Position numbers and translations under genes: made by a program
Origin: Asticcacaulis solisilvae
GTDB lineage: Bacteria > Pseudomonadota > Alphaproteobacteria > Caulobacterales > Caulobacteraceae
Direction: 5' to 3'
Assembly (NCBI RefSeq): GCF_017875235.1
Contig: NZ_JAGGMI010000001.1
Location: 496,001-560,000 of the forward strand
DNA length: 64,000 nt
The notes under the pieces: generated by a model
Told to the model about the DNA's origin: nothing
Seen by the model: the letters and a program-made list of their open reading frames with translations, nothing else
Database searches by the model: none
Shown: positions 24,710 to 33,800 of the stretch, in pieces
How positions within the stretch are numbered: position 1 is the stretch's first letter
How the letters are laid out: each line of letters begins with the position of its first letter

Positions 24710-27700
24710 CTATCGCTCGATCGCGTAAAGGCCGTGGTGGCTGAGGATAAACAGGGTCCGCATATCCGGACCGCCGAAGATCAGCTGCAGAGGCCGTTCC
24801 GGCGTATCGATCCGGCCGACTTCCTTGCCTTCACTGTCATAAATAAAGACCTGGCCATTGGCGACATAGAGCTTGCCGTCGGGACCAAGGACCGCGCTTT
24901 CGCCGCCGCGATTGGCGATGACCTTGAGGTCGCTCAAGGCGCCGCCTTCGGCGACCACGCCGCTATAGGTCTTGTTCTCCGAGCCATTCGTGAAGACAAT
25001 GCGCTCGCCGATCTTGCCGCCCGTAAAGCCATAGGTCTGGAGCGTATCGGACCAGCGCCAGCCCAAGTGGTTTGTCGGCCCCTGCTGCAGCATGCGGAAG
25101 GCCGGCAGGACCAGGCTGCCATCCTTTGATACATATTCGTGCGTCTTGGCCGTCTGGACGTCCCTGGCGAAGAGTTCCGCCAGGGTCGCGAACCGAAGAG
25201 TTTTCGGATCGAGCTGGTCGCGGAACTCGCCATTGTTCCAGAAATTGCCTGGCAGGAGTGTCCGGGCATCCTTGCGCGCCGCCACCGGCGTCTTCGCCAC
25301 CAGCGCCATGTCGAAGCCCGCCACCTTGGGGTTGAAGCTGTAGACATTGCCGGCGGGACCTTCCGACGACAGGACAAGTATGTCGCCATTGTCCGCCACG
25401 GCCAGGTTGACGGGATCGAGCGGCGCGTCGCGGACGATCGACAGGCCCGACTTGGCCGACCAGCTGTAGATGCGGTGGAACTGGCGCTCGACGAAGTAGA
25501 GCGTACCGTCGGCAGCTGTCGCCGCCCCCGAGATCGAATAGAAGCCGCCTTCGATTTTTTTGACCGCTGACGTGTCGGGCTGGACCACCTTGGGTGTCGC
25601 GGGCACGTCGAGCACGGCGAATTCGCGCTCGCGGACCTCGGCCTTGCTATTGACATCGACAATAGCGTTCTCGAACGGAAACTTGCTGGCGCGCAGATAG
25701 GTCGTGCAGCCGGCGTCGTCGCAGGTGGCATAGCCGCTTTCGGCGTTGACGTGGACATTGCGGAAGCGAATGTCGGAGGCGTTATAAAGCTTGACCGCGG
25801 CGTAAGCCGGCTTCAGCGACCGCGTCACGCGATAGCCGTGATAGTTGGCGAACAGGATGTTGCGCGAGTTGCGGATCTCGGTCGACAGGGCGTCGAGGCC
25901 ATCACGCACCTCCTGCTCGGTCTGCGGCGCCAGGAACTCCCAGTTTTCGACGCCGTCGAGGACGATCTCGGCGCGCACGTGGTGCTCGGCCGACATCTGG
26001 TAGACATAGCCGGGCGTCTTGGTGTTGGTGACGTATAGACCGGCCTGCGAGAAGGTGTTGGGCGTCCAGACTGCATTGAATGTACCGCCGCCGCCGTCCT
26101 TGACCCAGATGCTGGGGTATTGACCGTCCCAGCGGTTCTTGGGGTCGGACATGTCCATACGCTTGCCGTGGCCCAGGCGCGTACCCGATCCGCCCTGGAT
26201 CTTGACGTCATTGACCATCGAATCCACGCCGGCCATCCAGACGAGAGCCGAGGCGCGCGGATTGTATCCGCCGGTATAAAGGCCAAAGCCGAACAGAATG
26301 GCATTCCCGCCCCTGGCGCTTTCGATCATCGGCTTAAGGCCGCCGACACCGAGATAGTTCGGCGTGCTGTCTTCGAGATAGATTTGCGTCAGGCTGGGAT
26401 GCAGCGCGATCAGCACGCTGTCCGGCCGCAGGCGCAGGGTATCGCTGACGCGATAATGGCCGGCCGGCAGGTAGACGACACGGTTTTTGTCAATCGCCGC
26501 CTGAAGGGCTGCCGTGTCATCCGCGATCCCGTCCCCCTTGGCGCCCAGGTCACGGGCGCTCTTCCACTGCTTGACCGCCGGCAGCAGCTTGAGCGCCGGC
26601 GGGCGGGCGGCGGGCAACTTTGCGACTGCCTTGGCGTCGACGCGCGTTTCGAACGTCCCGGTGGCTCCTAAAGCCGGGAGGGTCAGGCCATGGGTGAAGC
26701 TTTTGACGATATAGGCCGGCCCGCTGCCCGCTACCGTCTTGCCGCTTTCGCGAAACCGGGCGAAGACCTGCACGCCCTTGGCCTGAGCATTGTCGAAGCC
26801 GACCTGGGTAAAGACGCTGTCCTCATTGCTGATGACGACTGCGGCGTTCGACAGGTTCTCGAAGCGGACATCCTTGCCCCAGAGAGAGTCGCTATATCCC
26901 TCGTCGATCTCGATGCCTGTCTTCGTGTTGCGGATTTTGACATTGACCAGGGTCAGGTCGACCTCGTGCTCGCGAATGGCCGCTTCGGACTGGCCGTCGA
27001 ATTCGGAATCGAGCAGGGTGTACTGCCAGGCCGGCGAGGTCTTTTCGGTCAGGATGCCATAGCGGCCACCGAAAAAGCGCAGATTGTCGCCCTCATTGCC
27101 GGCCTGATAGATGCCGGCCAGCGCGGAGCCGAGATGAAAGTCGATGTGGCTCAAGAAGGCATGCTGCGCCATGCGGAAACGCACGGCCGTCGCCGCGGGA
27201 TTGCCCTGGCCGATCTCGAAATCGACATTGCTCATCGCCGAATAGAAGGTCGAGGAATTGGCGTCGCGAATGGTTTCGCTGTATGGCACAAAGCTGGCGA
27301 CCGGTACCGGCACCTTGCCGACATTGTACTGGTCGTCGCCGGTAAAGACGATCATCGAGGCGACGCCGGTCTGGAAGCCCGGCGTATTGTCCGCCAGGAC
27401 AAAGACCGGGCGCTTGGGGCCGACGCCGAAGATGCGCACCGCCGGCCAGACATTAAGGCTGCGCGTCAGACGATATCGGCCCGAAGGCAGAAAGACGATA
27501 CCGCCGCCCTTGGCCTGATCGATCGCCGCCTGGATGGCCGCAGTGTCATCGGCAATACCGTCGCCCCTGCCTTGGACGCGGATGGCGCGGGGATCGTCGG
27601 GGGCGATCTCGTAGGCCGACTGAGAGGCCGGTTTCGGTGCGGCGGTGCTCGCCTCTCCCGGCAGAATGACGGACAGAAACGCGCACACGGTGGCGGTCAG

Positions 27701-27712
27701 CAGCACTCGCAT
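24710..27712 (-). CDS. Pectate-lyase-3-type beta-helix protein with C-terminal beta-propeller
   Basis: Exported protein of 1000 residues. Signal peptide to about 24. Two right-handed beta-helix domains each begin with the Pectate_lyase_3 signature (GDGIADDTAAIQAAID near 50-65 and again GDGIADDTAALQAAID near 397-412), both followed by YLPAG or FLPSG-RYR/HYR motifs. From about 715 to the end it resembles an SMP-30/NHL propeller (DGTLYFVERQFHRIYSW, VNLAVADNGDILVLSS, DGKLYVANGQVFIY). Likely binds or cleaves pectic or other polyuronide chains; the catalytic residues cannot be assigned by eye. GGGAGG precedes the ATG. A LacI-type operator lies 26 bp upstream, divergent from the LacI gene. First gene of an operon with ThuA. 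Confidence 0.78.
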   Translation of the reverse strand: MRVLLTATVCAFLSVILPGEASTAAPKPASQSAYEIAPDDPRAIRVQGRGDGIADDTAAIQAAIDQAKGGGIVFLPSGRYRLTRSLNVWPAVRIFGVGPKRPVFVLADNTPGFQTGVASMIVFTGDDQYNVGKVPVPVASFVPYSETIRDANSSTFYSAMSNVDFEIGQGNPAATAVRFRMAQHAFLSHIDFHLGSALAGIYQAGNEGDNLRFFGGRYGILTEKTSPAWQYTLLDSEFDGQSEAAIREHEVDLTLVNVKIRNTKTGIEIDEGYSDSLWGKDVRFENLSNAAVVISNEDSVFTQVGFDNAQAKGVQVFARFRESGKTVAGSGPAYIVKSFTHGLTLPALGATGTFETRVDAKAVAKLPAARPPALKLLPAVKQWKSARDLGAKGDGIADDTAALQAAIDKNRVVYLPAGHYRVSDTLRLRPDSVLIALHPSLTQIYLEDSTPNYLGVGGLKPMIESARGGNAILFGFGLYTGGYNPRASALVWMAGVDSMVNDVKIQGGSGTRLGHGKRMDMSDPKNRWDGQYPSIWVKDGGGGTFNAVWTPNTFSQAGLYVTNTKTPGYVYQMSAEHHVRAEIVLDGVENWEFLAPQTEQEVRDGLDALSTEIRNSRNILFANYHGYRVTRSLKPAYAAVKLYNASDIRFRNVHVNAESGYATCDDAGCTTYLRASKFPFENAIVDVNSKAEVREREFAVLDVPATPKVVQPDTSAVKKIEGGFYSISGAATAADGTLYFVERQFHRIYSWSAKSGLSIVRDAPLDPVNLAVADNGDILVLSSEGPAGNVYSFNPKVAGFDMALVAKTPVAARKDARTLLPGNFWNNGEFRDQLDPKTLRFATLAELFARDVQTAKTHEYVSKDGSLVLPAFRMLQQGPTNHLGWRWSDTLQTYGFTGGKIGERIVFTNGSENKTYSGVVAEGGALSDLKVIANRGGESAVLGPDGKLYVANGQVFIYDSEGKEVGRIDTPERPLQLIFGGPDMRTLFILSHHGLYAIER

Positions 27713-27737
27713 TGGTATCCTCCCATTTTATCTTTGA

Positions 27738-27751
27738 TGACAGCGCTAACA
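27738..27751. promoter_or_regulatory. LacI-type operator 1 (beta-helix gene)
   Basis: TGACAGCGCTAACA, the reverse of TGTTAGCGCTGTCA, with the central AGCGCT typical of LacI-family operators. It lies 26 bp before the ATG of the beta-helix gene. Confidence 0.75.
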
Positions 27752-28041
27752 TAAAATTTCAGACTTGGAAACCGTGGTTATACCAATTTAGCCATATAGA
27801 CCTGCCTCGGATCGCCGAATGGTCGCAATACCGATATTACATATTTATATGACTATTAGCCTGAGTATACGATATCTAAATGCGAGCGCTCAGCAATACA
27901 GCGGCAGGTGCCCATTTAACAGACGATGAATTGACATAACCCACTATTTAGCCTTCTAGATCAGATTATATCGCGTATTCGCGCTTCGCATCATGCTGAT
28001 TCGGCCAGGCCGGTTTCAGCAACTGCACAGAGCACAGACTC

Positions 28042-28055
28042 TGTTAGCGCTATCC
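28042..28055. promoter_or_regulatory. LacI-type operator 2 (regulator gene)
   Basis: TGTTAGCGCTATCC, 27 bp before the TTG start of the LacI-family gene, indicating autoregulation. Confidence 0.75.
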
Positions 28056-28082
28056 TTGGAATGACCGACTACGGAGTGACTT

Positions 28083-29120
28083 TTGATCAAGAGCGCGACA
28101 AGCCCCAAGGCCAGAGCCTCCAGTACCGGGCGTGTTACGCTTGAGGACGTCGCCCAGAAGGCCGGCGTCTCGACCATTACGGTGTCGCGGTCGTTCCGCT
28201 ATCCCGGCAAGGTCGCGCCCGATGTGCGCGAACGCATCCAGCGCATCGCCTACGACATGGGCTATGTCTCAAACCGTGCCGCCAGCGCGCTTGCCTCGGC
28301 GCGATCGATGAACATCGTCGTCCTGGTGCCCTCTTTACGCAACATGGTGTTCGTCGAAACCCTGGACGGCATCGAAAAAGTCCTGCGTCCCAAGGGCTAT
28401 CACATGCTGCTGGGCGTCACCAACTATTCCTCCGAAGAAGAGGATGCCCTGGTCCGCGCCTATCTGGCCTTCGACCCCGACGGCATCCTGCTGACCGGTC
28501 TCAACTATCGCGAATCGACGCGGCGACTGATCGAACAGCTCAAGATACCGGTCGTCCACATGATGGAGCTTTCCGACCAGGACGATCTGTACAGCGTGGG
28601 CTTTTCGCAGGAAGCGGCCGCCGAAGCCATGACCGAGCACCTGATCGCCTCGGGGCGGACGCGGATCGCCTTTATCGGCTCGCAGATGGATTCGCGCACC
28701 CTGGCGCGTAGCCGCGGCTATCGCGACACCCTGGTCAAGGCCGGCCTCTATCAGCCGCATCGTGAACTGCTGGTGCCCGACCCCTCCTCCACTGAACTGG
28801 GCGGCATATTGCTCAACCGCCTGCTGCGTCAGGCACCCGACACCGACGCCGTCTTTTTCTGTAACGACGACCTGGCTCAAGGCGGGCTGTTCGAATGCCA
28901 GCGCCGCGGCATCTCCGTGCCGGCGCAACTGGCCATTGGCGGCTTCAACGACGTGCCATCGTCCGCCTGCACCGTGCCAGCGCTGACATCGGTCGCCACG
29001 CCCCGCTACGAGGTCGGCGCCCAGTCGGCCAACATGCTGATGGCCCTGCTCGAAGGCCGCGCGCTTCCTAAGCAACACCTGGATTTAGGCTTTGAACTCA
29101 AGTTGCGTGAGAGCGCCTGA
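28083..29120 (+). CDS. LacI-family transcriptional regulator (gluconate-repressor type)
   Basis: DNA-binding repressor of 345 residues. The helix-turn-helix is VTLEDVAQKAGVSTITVSRS near 19-38 with the hinge helix VSNRAASALASARS near 62-75. A periplasmic-binding-protein-like sensor domain carries VLVPSLRNMVFVETLDGIE, DGILLTGL, IAFIGSQMDSRT and AIGGFNDVP. The closest familiar group is GntR/IdnR of gluconate operons, which fits the gluconokinase gene downstream. The start is TTG, supported by GGAG six bases upstream; no ATG lies near. Five matching operators (27738, 28042, 29198, 29340, 62042) define its probable regulon, including itself. The effector is likely gluconate or a deoxyuronate-derived acid (inference). 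Confidence 0.88.
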   Translation: MIKSATSPKARASSTGRVTLEDVAQKAGVSTITVSRSFRYPGKVAPDVRERIQRIAYDMGYVSNRAASALASARSMNIVVLVPSLRNMVFVETLDGIEKVLRPKGYHMLLGVTNYSSEEEDALVRAYLAFDPDGILLTGLNYRESTRRLIEQLKIPVVHMMELSDQDDLYSVGFSQEAAAEAMTEHLIASGRTRIAFIGSQMDSRTLARSRGYRDTLVKAGLYQPHRELLVPDPSSTELGGILLNRLLRQAPDTDAVFFCNDDLAQGGLFECQRRGISVPAQLAIGGFNDVPSSACTVPALTSVATPRYEVGAQSANMLMALLEGRALPKQHLDLGFELKLRESA

Positions 29121-29197
29121 GCCGCCAACCGGCCATGCGACCTGATAAATCGGCTTGAACCGGAACTTCATTCTGGCTTGATTATCATGTTTCCTTA

Positions 29198-29211
29198 TGT
29201 TAGCGCTGTCA
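29198..29211. promoter_or_regulatory. LacI-type operator 3
   Basis: TGTTAGCGCTGTCA, identical to operator 4 and to the complement of operator 1; 142 bp upstream of operator 4. Confidence 0.72.
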
Positions 29212-29339
29212 TCACTCGATTTATCGCAGGCACCATCTGCGATCGCTGTGGCAGGCAATGAATAAGTAATTAAAGGAACTTGGTGCTCATTTGTCGATCA
29301 CATCGACTCTAACAACCCGTAAACAGTCAGAACCTGCAA

Positions 29340-29353
29340 TGTTAGCGCTGTCA
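29340..29353. promoter_or_regulatory. LacI-type operator 4
   Basis: TGTTAGCGCTGTCA, the nearer of the two operators preceding the gluconokinase leader. A promoter overlapping it would make a leader of some 300 bases. Confidence 0.72.
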
Positions 29354-29575
29354 TTCAGCTGAAAGGTACATCAAAGACGAATTAAGGGACTTTGCAGGGA
29401 ACTCGATCACGGCACAGATGGACGCAGCCGCTGGCGCCGCGGCGAAAGAAACGACCCGAGCGACGCCAATCTGACCTTCCGCGACATGCCGGATCGCCCG
29501 TATTGCAAGAGACACGCTTACCCTTCCAGACCCCGGCGGACAGAGAAGTTGCACCCGCTCCGCAAGGCCGACTGG

Positions 29576-29665
29576 CGTCAGTTGTCTCCCCAACTGACGG
29601 CCTGCCAAAACCTTAGCGTTCCCGACAGTGAACTCATCCCTGGGTGTCGGGAACGTCTTTTTTTT
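29576..29665 (+). terminator. Hairpin and intrinsic terminator in gluconokinase leader
   Basis: First stem CGTCAGTTG/CAACTGACG (29576-29584 with 29591-29599). Then CGTTCCCGACA (29617-29627) pairs perfectly with TGTCGGGAACG (29645-29655), followed by TC and eight T residues (29658-29665). It stands between the LacI-type operators and the gluconokinase start, so it either ends a separate small RNA or attenuates gluconokinase. Confidence 0.72.
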
Positions 29666-29696
29666 CTGAGCTCCATTTTCGCGTCACGGAAGCGCC

Positions 29697-30254
29697 ATGC
29701 CCAGCCCCGAAATATCTTACGGCATCCCCGCACCCACGGAATCCGGCGCGCGGCTGGCCCTGGTCGTGATGGGTGTCAGCGGCACCGGCAAGACCACCAT
29801 CGGCTTGCGACTGGCCGCGGCCATGGGGTGCCGCTTTCATGAAGGCGACGACCTGCATTCGGCGGAAAATGTCGCCAAGATGCGCGCGGGCATTCCGCTG
29901 ACCGACGACGACCGCTGGCCGTGGCTGGAACGGATCGCCGGCGTCATCAATGATGGGGCGCAATCGGGCTGCGTCGTGTCGTGCTCGGCGCTGAGGCGCA
30001 CCTATCGCGACTATCTGGTCCGCATGTCGCGCGCCCCCCTGCTGTTCGTCCACCCGCTGGTGAACCCGGCTATGATCGCTCACCGCATGGCTGCCCGCGA
30101 AAATCACTACATGCCGCCCGGCCTGCTCGACAGCCAGCTTCTGACCTTCGAACCGCCCGACGACGACGAGCCGGTGATCTCCGTGCCCGGCAGCGACAAT
30201 CCGGACGCCGTCGTCCATAACATCCTGAGCGAAGTGCGGTTACGCACGGTCTGA
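29697..30254 (+). CDS. gntK: Gluconokinase
   Basis: Cytoplasmic kinase forming 6-phosphogluconate from D-gluconate and ATP, entering the Entner-Doudoroff or pentose phosphate pathway. 185 residues, the usual length. Walker A is GVSGTGKTT near 27-35, and the diagnostic gluconokinase segment FHEGDDLHSAENVAKM with GIPLTDDDRWPWLERI spans 47-83. SCSALRRTYRDYLR-type motif (CSALRRTYRDYLV near 99-111) and RENHYMPPGLLDSQLLTFEPP near 135-155 follow (the last given in two parts: ARENHYMPPGLL and DSQLLTFEPP). An extra 18-residue N-terminal tail precedes the P-loop. Controlled by the LacI-type operators and leader terminator upstream. Confidence 0.93.
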   Translation: MPSPEISYGIPAPTESGARLALVVMGVSGTGKTTIGLRLAAAMGCRFHEGDDLHSAENVAKMRAGIPLTDDDRWPWLERIAGVINDGAQSGCVVSCSALRRTYRDYLVRMSRAPLLFVHPLVNPAMIAHRMAARENHYMPPGLLDSQLLTFEPPDDDEPVISVPGSDNPDAVVHNILSEVRLRTV

Positions 30255-30499
30255 TATCCGCCGAAAAAGCCACGATACATGCCCTGGCACCGGTTGCCAG
30301 CCGACCGCGCATGGCTGCCGCATTCAAAGTACATGGCGCAAAATCACATCCCGTCTCGTAGACTATAGGTCTCATATTGGTATTTCATGTGCCCGCGAAA
30401 CGGCACCTGTTGGGGCCCAAATCATGGCCAAACAACCGGCATTTCTTCGAATAATGGCCTTACCAATAAAGTCTTGGTTGAAAGGCCGATTGCTGTCCA

Positions 30500-30633
30500 C
30501 AAAAGCGCTTCCATTTTTCAGGTTCGCGCCGGACGCCAACAAGCACCTTAACATTATCAACGCGCTTCGCTCAAACAGGCTTCCCTTGCGGCATATTGTG
30601 CGGCCTGACATTTCTCGAATGGAAGCGTTTCCA
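30500..30633. promoter_or_regulatory. Second class of LacI-like operators
   Basis: CAAAAGCGCTTCCA (30500-30513) and the near-palindrome TGGAAGCGTTTCCA (30620-30633) lie 120 bp apart. The TGGAAGC half-site differs from the TGTTAGC half-site of the regulator in this window, so another LacI-family protein is likely. Confidence 0.4.
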
Positions 30634-30657
30634 CAGGCAAAATCATACAATTTCAAG

Positions 30658-30680
30658 ATCGTTCCAAATATCGAAACGAT
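30658..30680. promoter_or_regulatory. ATCGTTCC palindrome
   Basis: ATCGTTCC (30658-30665) faces GAAACGAT (30673-30680), one mismatch from perfect symmetry. The half-site is that of the GH105 upstream sites at 19099-19142 and 37255-37266. Confidence 0.4.
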
Positions 30681-30715
30681 CGGTTCGAATTTGTGACTAT
30701 TTGGGTACAGATGTC

Positions 30716-30815
30716 TGACCAGAAGGTCAAAATATGGGATTTTTCGTTGCCATATCTGGACCATGTGGCTGATCTGCGATATGGCTGCCCCATAAGATGC
30801 CTGACCAATTTGTCA
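30716..30815. promoter_or_regulatory. Repeated TGACCA-N4-GTCA sites before TonB receptor
   Basis: TGACCAGAAGGTCA (30716-30729) and TGACCAATTTGTCA (30802-30815) are 86 bp apart, on one face of the helix. Partial ATATGG/CCATAT inverted repeats lie between them. They resemble GntR-type operators in form. Confidence 0.4.
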
Positions 30816-30871
30816 AACTTGTCATGACACCGGTAGCAGGCGTCCGAAAATGAAAGCAGGGAGACACCAAT

Positions 30872-33800
30872 ATGAGACATTTCGCTATCAAGCGATGCCC
30901 GAAGCGCTATCACGGCCTGGCATCGGTCAGCCTTCTGGCCCTGGCCTGCGCAGCCCCGGCCTTTGCGCAGGACGCCGCGCCACCCGCAGACGACGTGGTC
31001 GTCGTCACGGGCTTCCGCAAATCCTACGCTGACGCCGTCAAGACCAAGCGCGATACCATCCAGATCTCGGACAGCATTTCGTCGGACGGCCTCGGCCGCT
31101 TTCCCGACCTGAACGTCGGCGAAGCCGTCCAGCGCATCCCCGGCATCCAGATCAATCGCGAAGCCGACAGCCGCAACGCCACCATCTCACTGCGAGGCCT
31201 GCCCGGCACCTTTGCGCGCACGACGCTGAATGGCGGCGCCTTCGCCGACCCGATCCTGAACGGCTCGACGCCGCTGGGTGCCTTTGCGTCGGACATCTTC
31301 ACCTCGATCACCGTCATCAAGTCGCCGACCTCGGCCGACCTGGCGGGCGGCCTGTCGGGCAATATCGACCTGCGGATCGCCCCGGCCCTGGCGCGCAAGA
31401 CCGGCGGCTTCGTCAAGCTGTCCTATGAATACAATTCGCTCGGCGATCTCGGCAGCCCGCTGGCCACCATCGGCTATAACAAGAAGTTCTCGAGCGACTT
31501 TGCCGTCTTTGGCGTCGTCGCCTTCAAGGACGAGAAATTCCGCCGCGACACCATCACCGTCAATTCGTGGGCCAACCGCATCGGCGCCATCCAGTACGGC
31601 AACCAAGCCGCCTGGTCGGCGACCAACACCACGGCCAACCCGCAGTTCGCCGCCCTGATGGCGCAGTATCCGGGCGGGGTCTATTACCCGTCGCAGACGC
31701 GCCAGCTAGTCAAGTTCAACTCCGGCACGCTCCTGTCCGGCGCCGGCGGCTTCGAATGGAAGCCGGCCGACAACTGGAAGGTCGGCATGAACGCCTTCTA
31801 TACCGAGCGTAACCTGGAAGAAGCGACCAACCACCTGCGCTATATCGACGCCGGACCGGGCCAGGGCACCAACACAGCGCTGACCGCCACTTCCGCCGTC
31901 GCCAAGATTACATCGATCGGCACGCCCTATATCGTCGAGACGTCGAACGGGCCGCGCGCCTATGTCAACAGCTTCAGCGCCGAGAACATCAACACTTTCG
32001 ATTCGATCCGCTCCGAGCCGGCCAACAATAAAACCTGGGCCATCAACCCCAGCGTCGAGTTCCGCAACGAAGCCTGGCGCGTGTCGGGCAACCTGACCCT
32101 GTCCAAAGCCGAAGCCCTGTCGAATCAGATCGAGCTCGATATCGTCCAGAACCCGTTCCGCAACCAAAGCGGCCTGAACGGCATCACCACCTCGGTCGAT
32201 CTGGGCGGCGACGACCTGTCGAACTATACGGCGGTGCTGAACACGCCACTGGCCACCCATATCCCGACCGGCGGCTATGGTATTCCAGCGTCAGCAACGG
32301 CCCCGACCCAGGCCGGCGCGCGCATGCCGGGCCAGGCGGCGACCGTTGCCGGCCACCGTTTCGGCGTCACCGGCACCAACGGCATGGCGACCAACGAACT
32401 CAACGCCCTGCAGCTCGACGCCGAACGCTTCTTCAAGGAAGATAGTTTCCTGACCAGCGTGCAGTTCGGCCTGCGCTTCGAACACCGTGAGTTCCAATCG
32501 ACCGGTTCGCGCAACACCGCACTGGGCACCAACACCCAGAACATCACGCCGGACATGGCGCATCAATTGTCCTATGCCGACGACTTCTTCGGTGGCCAGG
32601 CGCCAGGCTATTCGAAGAACTGGATGGATATCGACATCGAACGGACGCTGGCCGCCATCACGCCGGTCAATACCGATCCGCGTACGACCGCCAACCCCAA
32701 CGGCCTGCCCGACCAGTTCAAGATCGATCCGGCGACCGGCGTTTTCCTGACTCCCTATGGCCTGGTCAACAACTACTGGGACGGCAACTACTGGAACAAC
32801 AACTTCACCAGCGCCGCCGACATCACCTCGGCCTATGTCATGACCAAGTTCGCGACGACGATCGGCTCGGTTCCGCTGCGCGGCACCTTCGGCCTGCGCT
32901 ATGAAGGCACGAAGAACGACATCGTCGCCCTGGACTGCAAGAACTGCACGAGCGCGCTTGCCGCCCTGCCTGCGCCGGTCAACCACTCGATGACGACGCG
33001 TAATTACAAGCAGGAGTATGATTATGTCCTGCCGTCGCTGATCGTCGCCGCCGACATGACCGACGACATCGTCGTTCGCTTCGCCGCCTATTCGACCTAT
33101 GTCCGCCCGCAACCGCGCGACATCGTGCCGATCACCTTCGTCCAGGCGCCGGAAGTGCTGACCCCGCCGGTCGATCCGGTCTATACGGTCACCATCGGCG
33201 CCACCGACCTCAAGCCTTACACCTCGGACTCGCTCGACCTGTCGATTGAATGGTACAACCGCCCGGGCGGCATGGTCGCGATGGCGCTCTATCAAAAGTC
33301 GATCGAGGGCTACATCGGGCCGATCACCGACCAGAACATCCTGTGTCCGTCGGACGGCCTGATCAACGGCATCGACTTTGGCCTGGGGACGCTTACCATC
33401 GACAACAGCGCCGGCTCGCCCCAGTGCAAGAGCTCCAACACCTTTGTAGGCGCCGGCGGGGCGACCAAGAACGCCATCGTCAATGTCAGCGGCCGCACCA
33501 ACCAGAACCCGATGACCGTGCGCGGGCTTGAGTTCACCGTCCAGCAGAACCTCGATTTCCTTCCGGGTTTCTGGAAGGATTTCGGCGGCGCCTTTAACTA
33601 CTCGCACACCACGATCGACGGTGTCGACAATGCCGGCAACCCTATCACCTTGCCCAGCGTGTCGAAGGAGAACTTCAACCTGATCGGTTACTACGAAACC
33701 AAGAAGTTTGGCGTTCGCCTGGTGTTCAACCACCGCGGCGACTACGACCTGGCCGCCGGCAACAGCTTCGTCGGCGACGCCCGCACCGTCAAGGCGCGCA

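Larger units (their letters stand above)
27713..28082. other. Divergent control region of beta-helix and LacI genes
   Basis: AT-rich, no gene. An operator stands 26-27 bp before each start codon (27738-27751 and 28042-28055) with centres 304 bp apart, an arrangement suited to repression by looping and to autoregulation. Confidence 0.6.
29121..29696. other. Long leader region between LacI and gluconokinase genes
   Basis: No protein-coding gene could be supported. It contains operators 3 and 4 (29198-29211, 29340-29353), then about 220 bases with a 9-bp perfect hairpin (29576-29599) and a strong terminator (29617-29665) that ends 31 bases before the gluconokinase ATG. Confidence 0.6.
30255..30871. 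other. Upstream control region of TonB receptor
   Basis: No gene was recognised in this 617-bp AT-rich stretch. It is crowded with symmetric sites: LacI-like CAAAAGCGCTTCCA (30500-30513) and TGGAAGCGTTTCCA (30620-30633), an ATCGTTCC palindrome (30658-30680), and two TGACCA-N4-GTCA sites (30716-30729, 30802-30815). Confidence 0.55.

Noticed and set aside
26690-27754. Plus-strand open frame antisense to the beta-helix gene
   Set aside because: Shadow frame; it also runs over the LacI-type operator and promoter region.
29392-29616. Possible small protein of 74 residues in the gluconokinase leader
   Set aside because: Basic, Pro-rich sequence with no ribosome site or motif; it ends at the terminator stem, and the hairpins suggest a non-coding leader instead.
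32291-33733. Minus-strand open frame of 480 codons
   Set aside because: Antisense to the TonB receptor barrel; Arg/Asp/Gly-rich with no motif.
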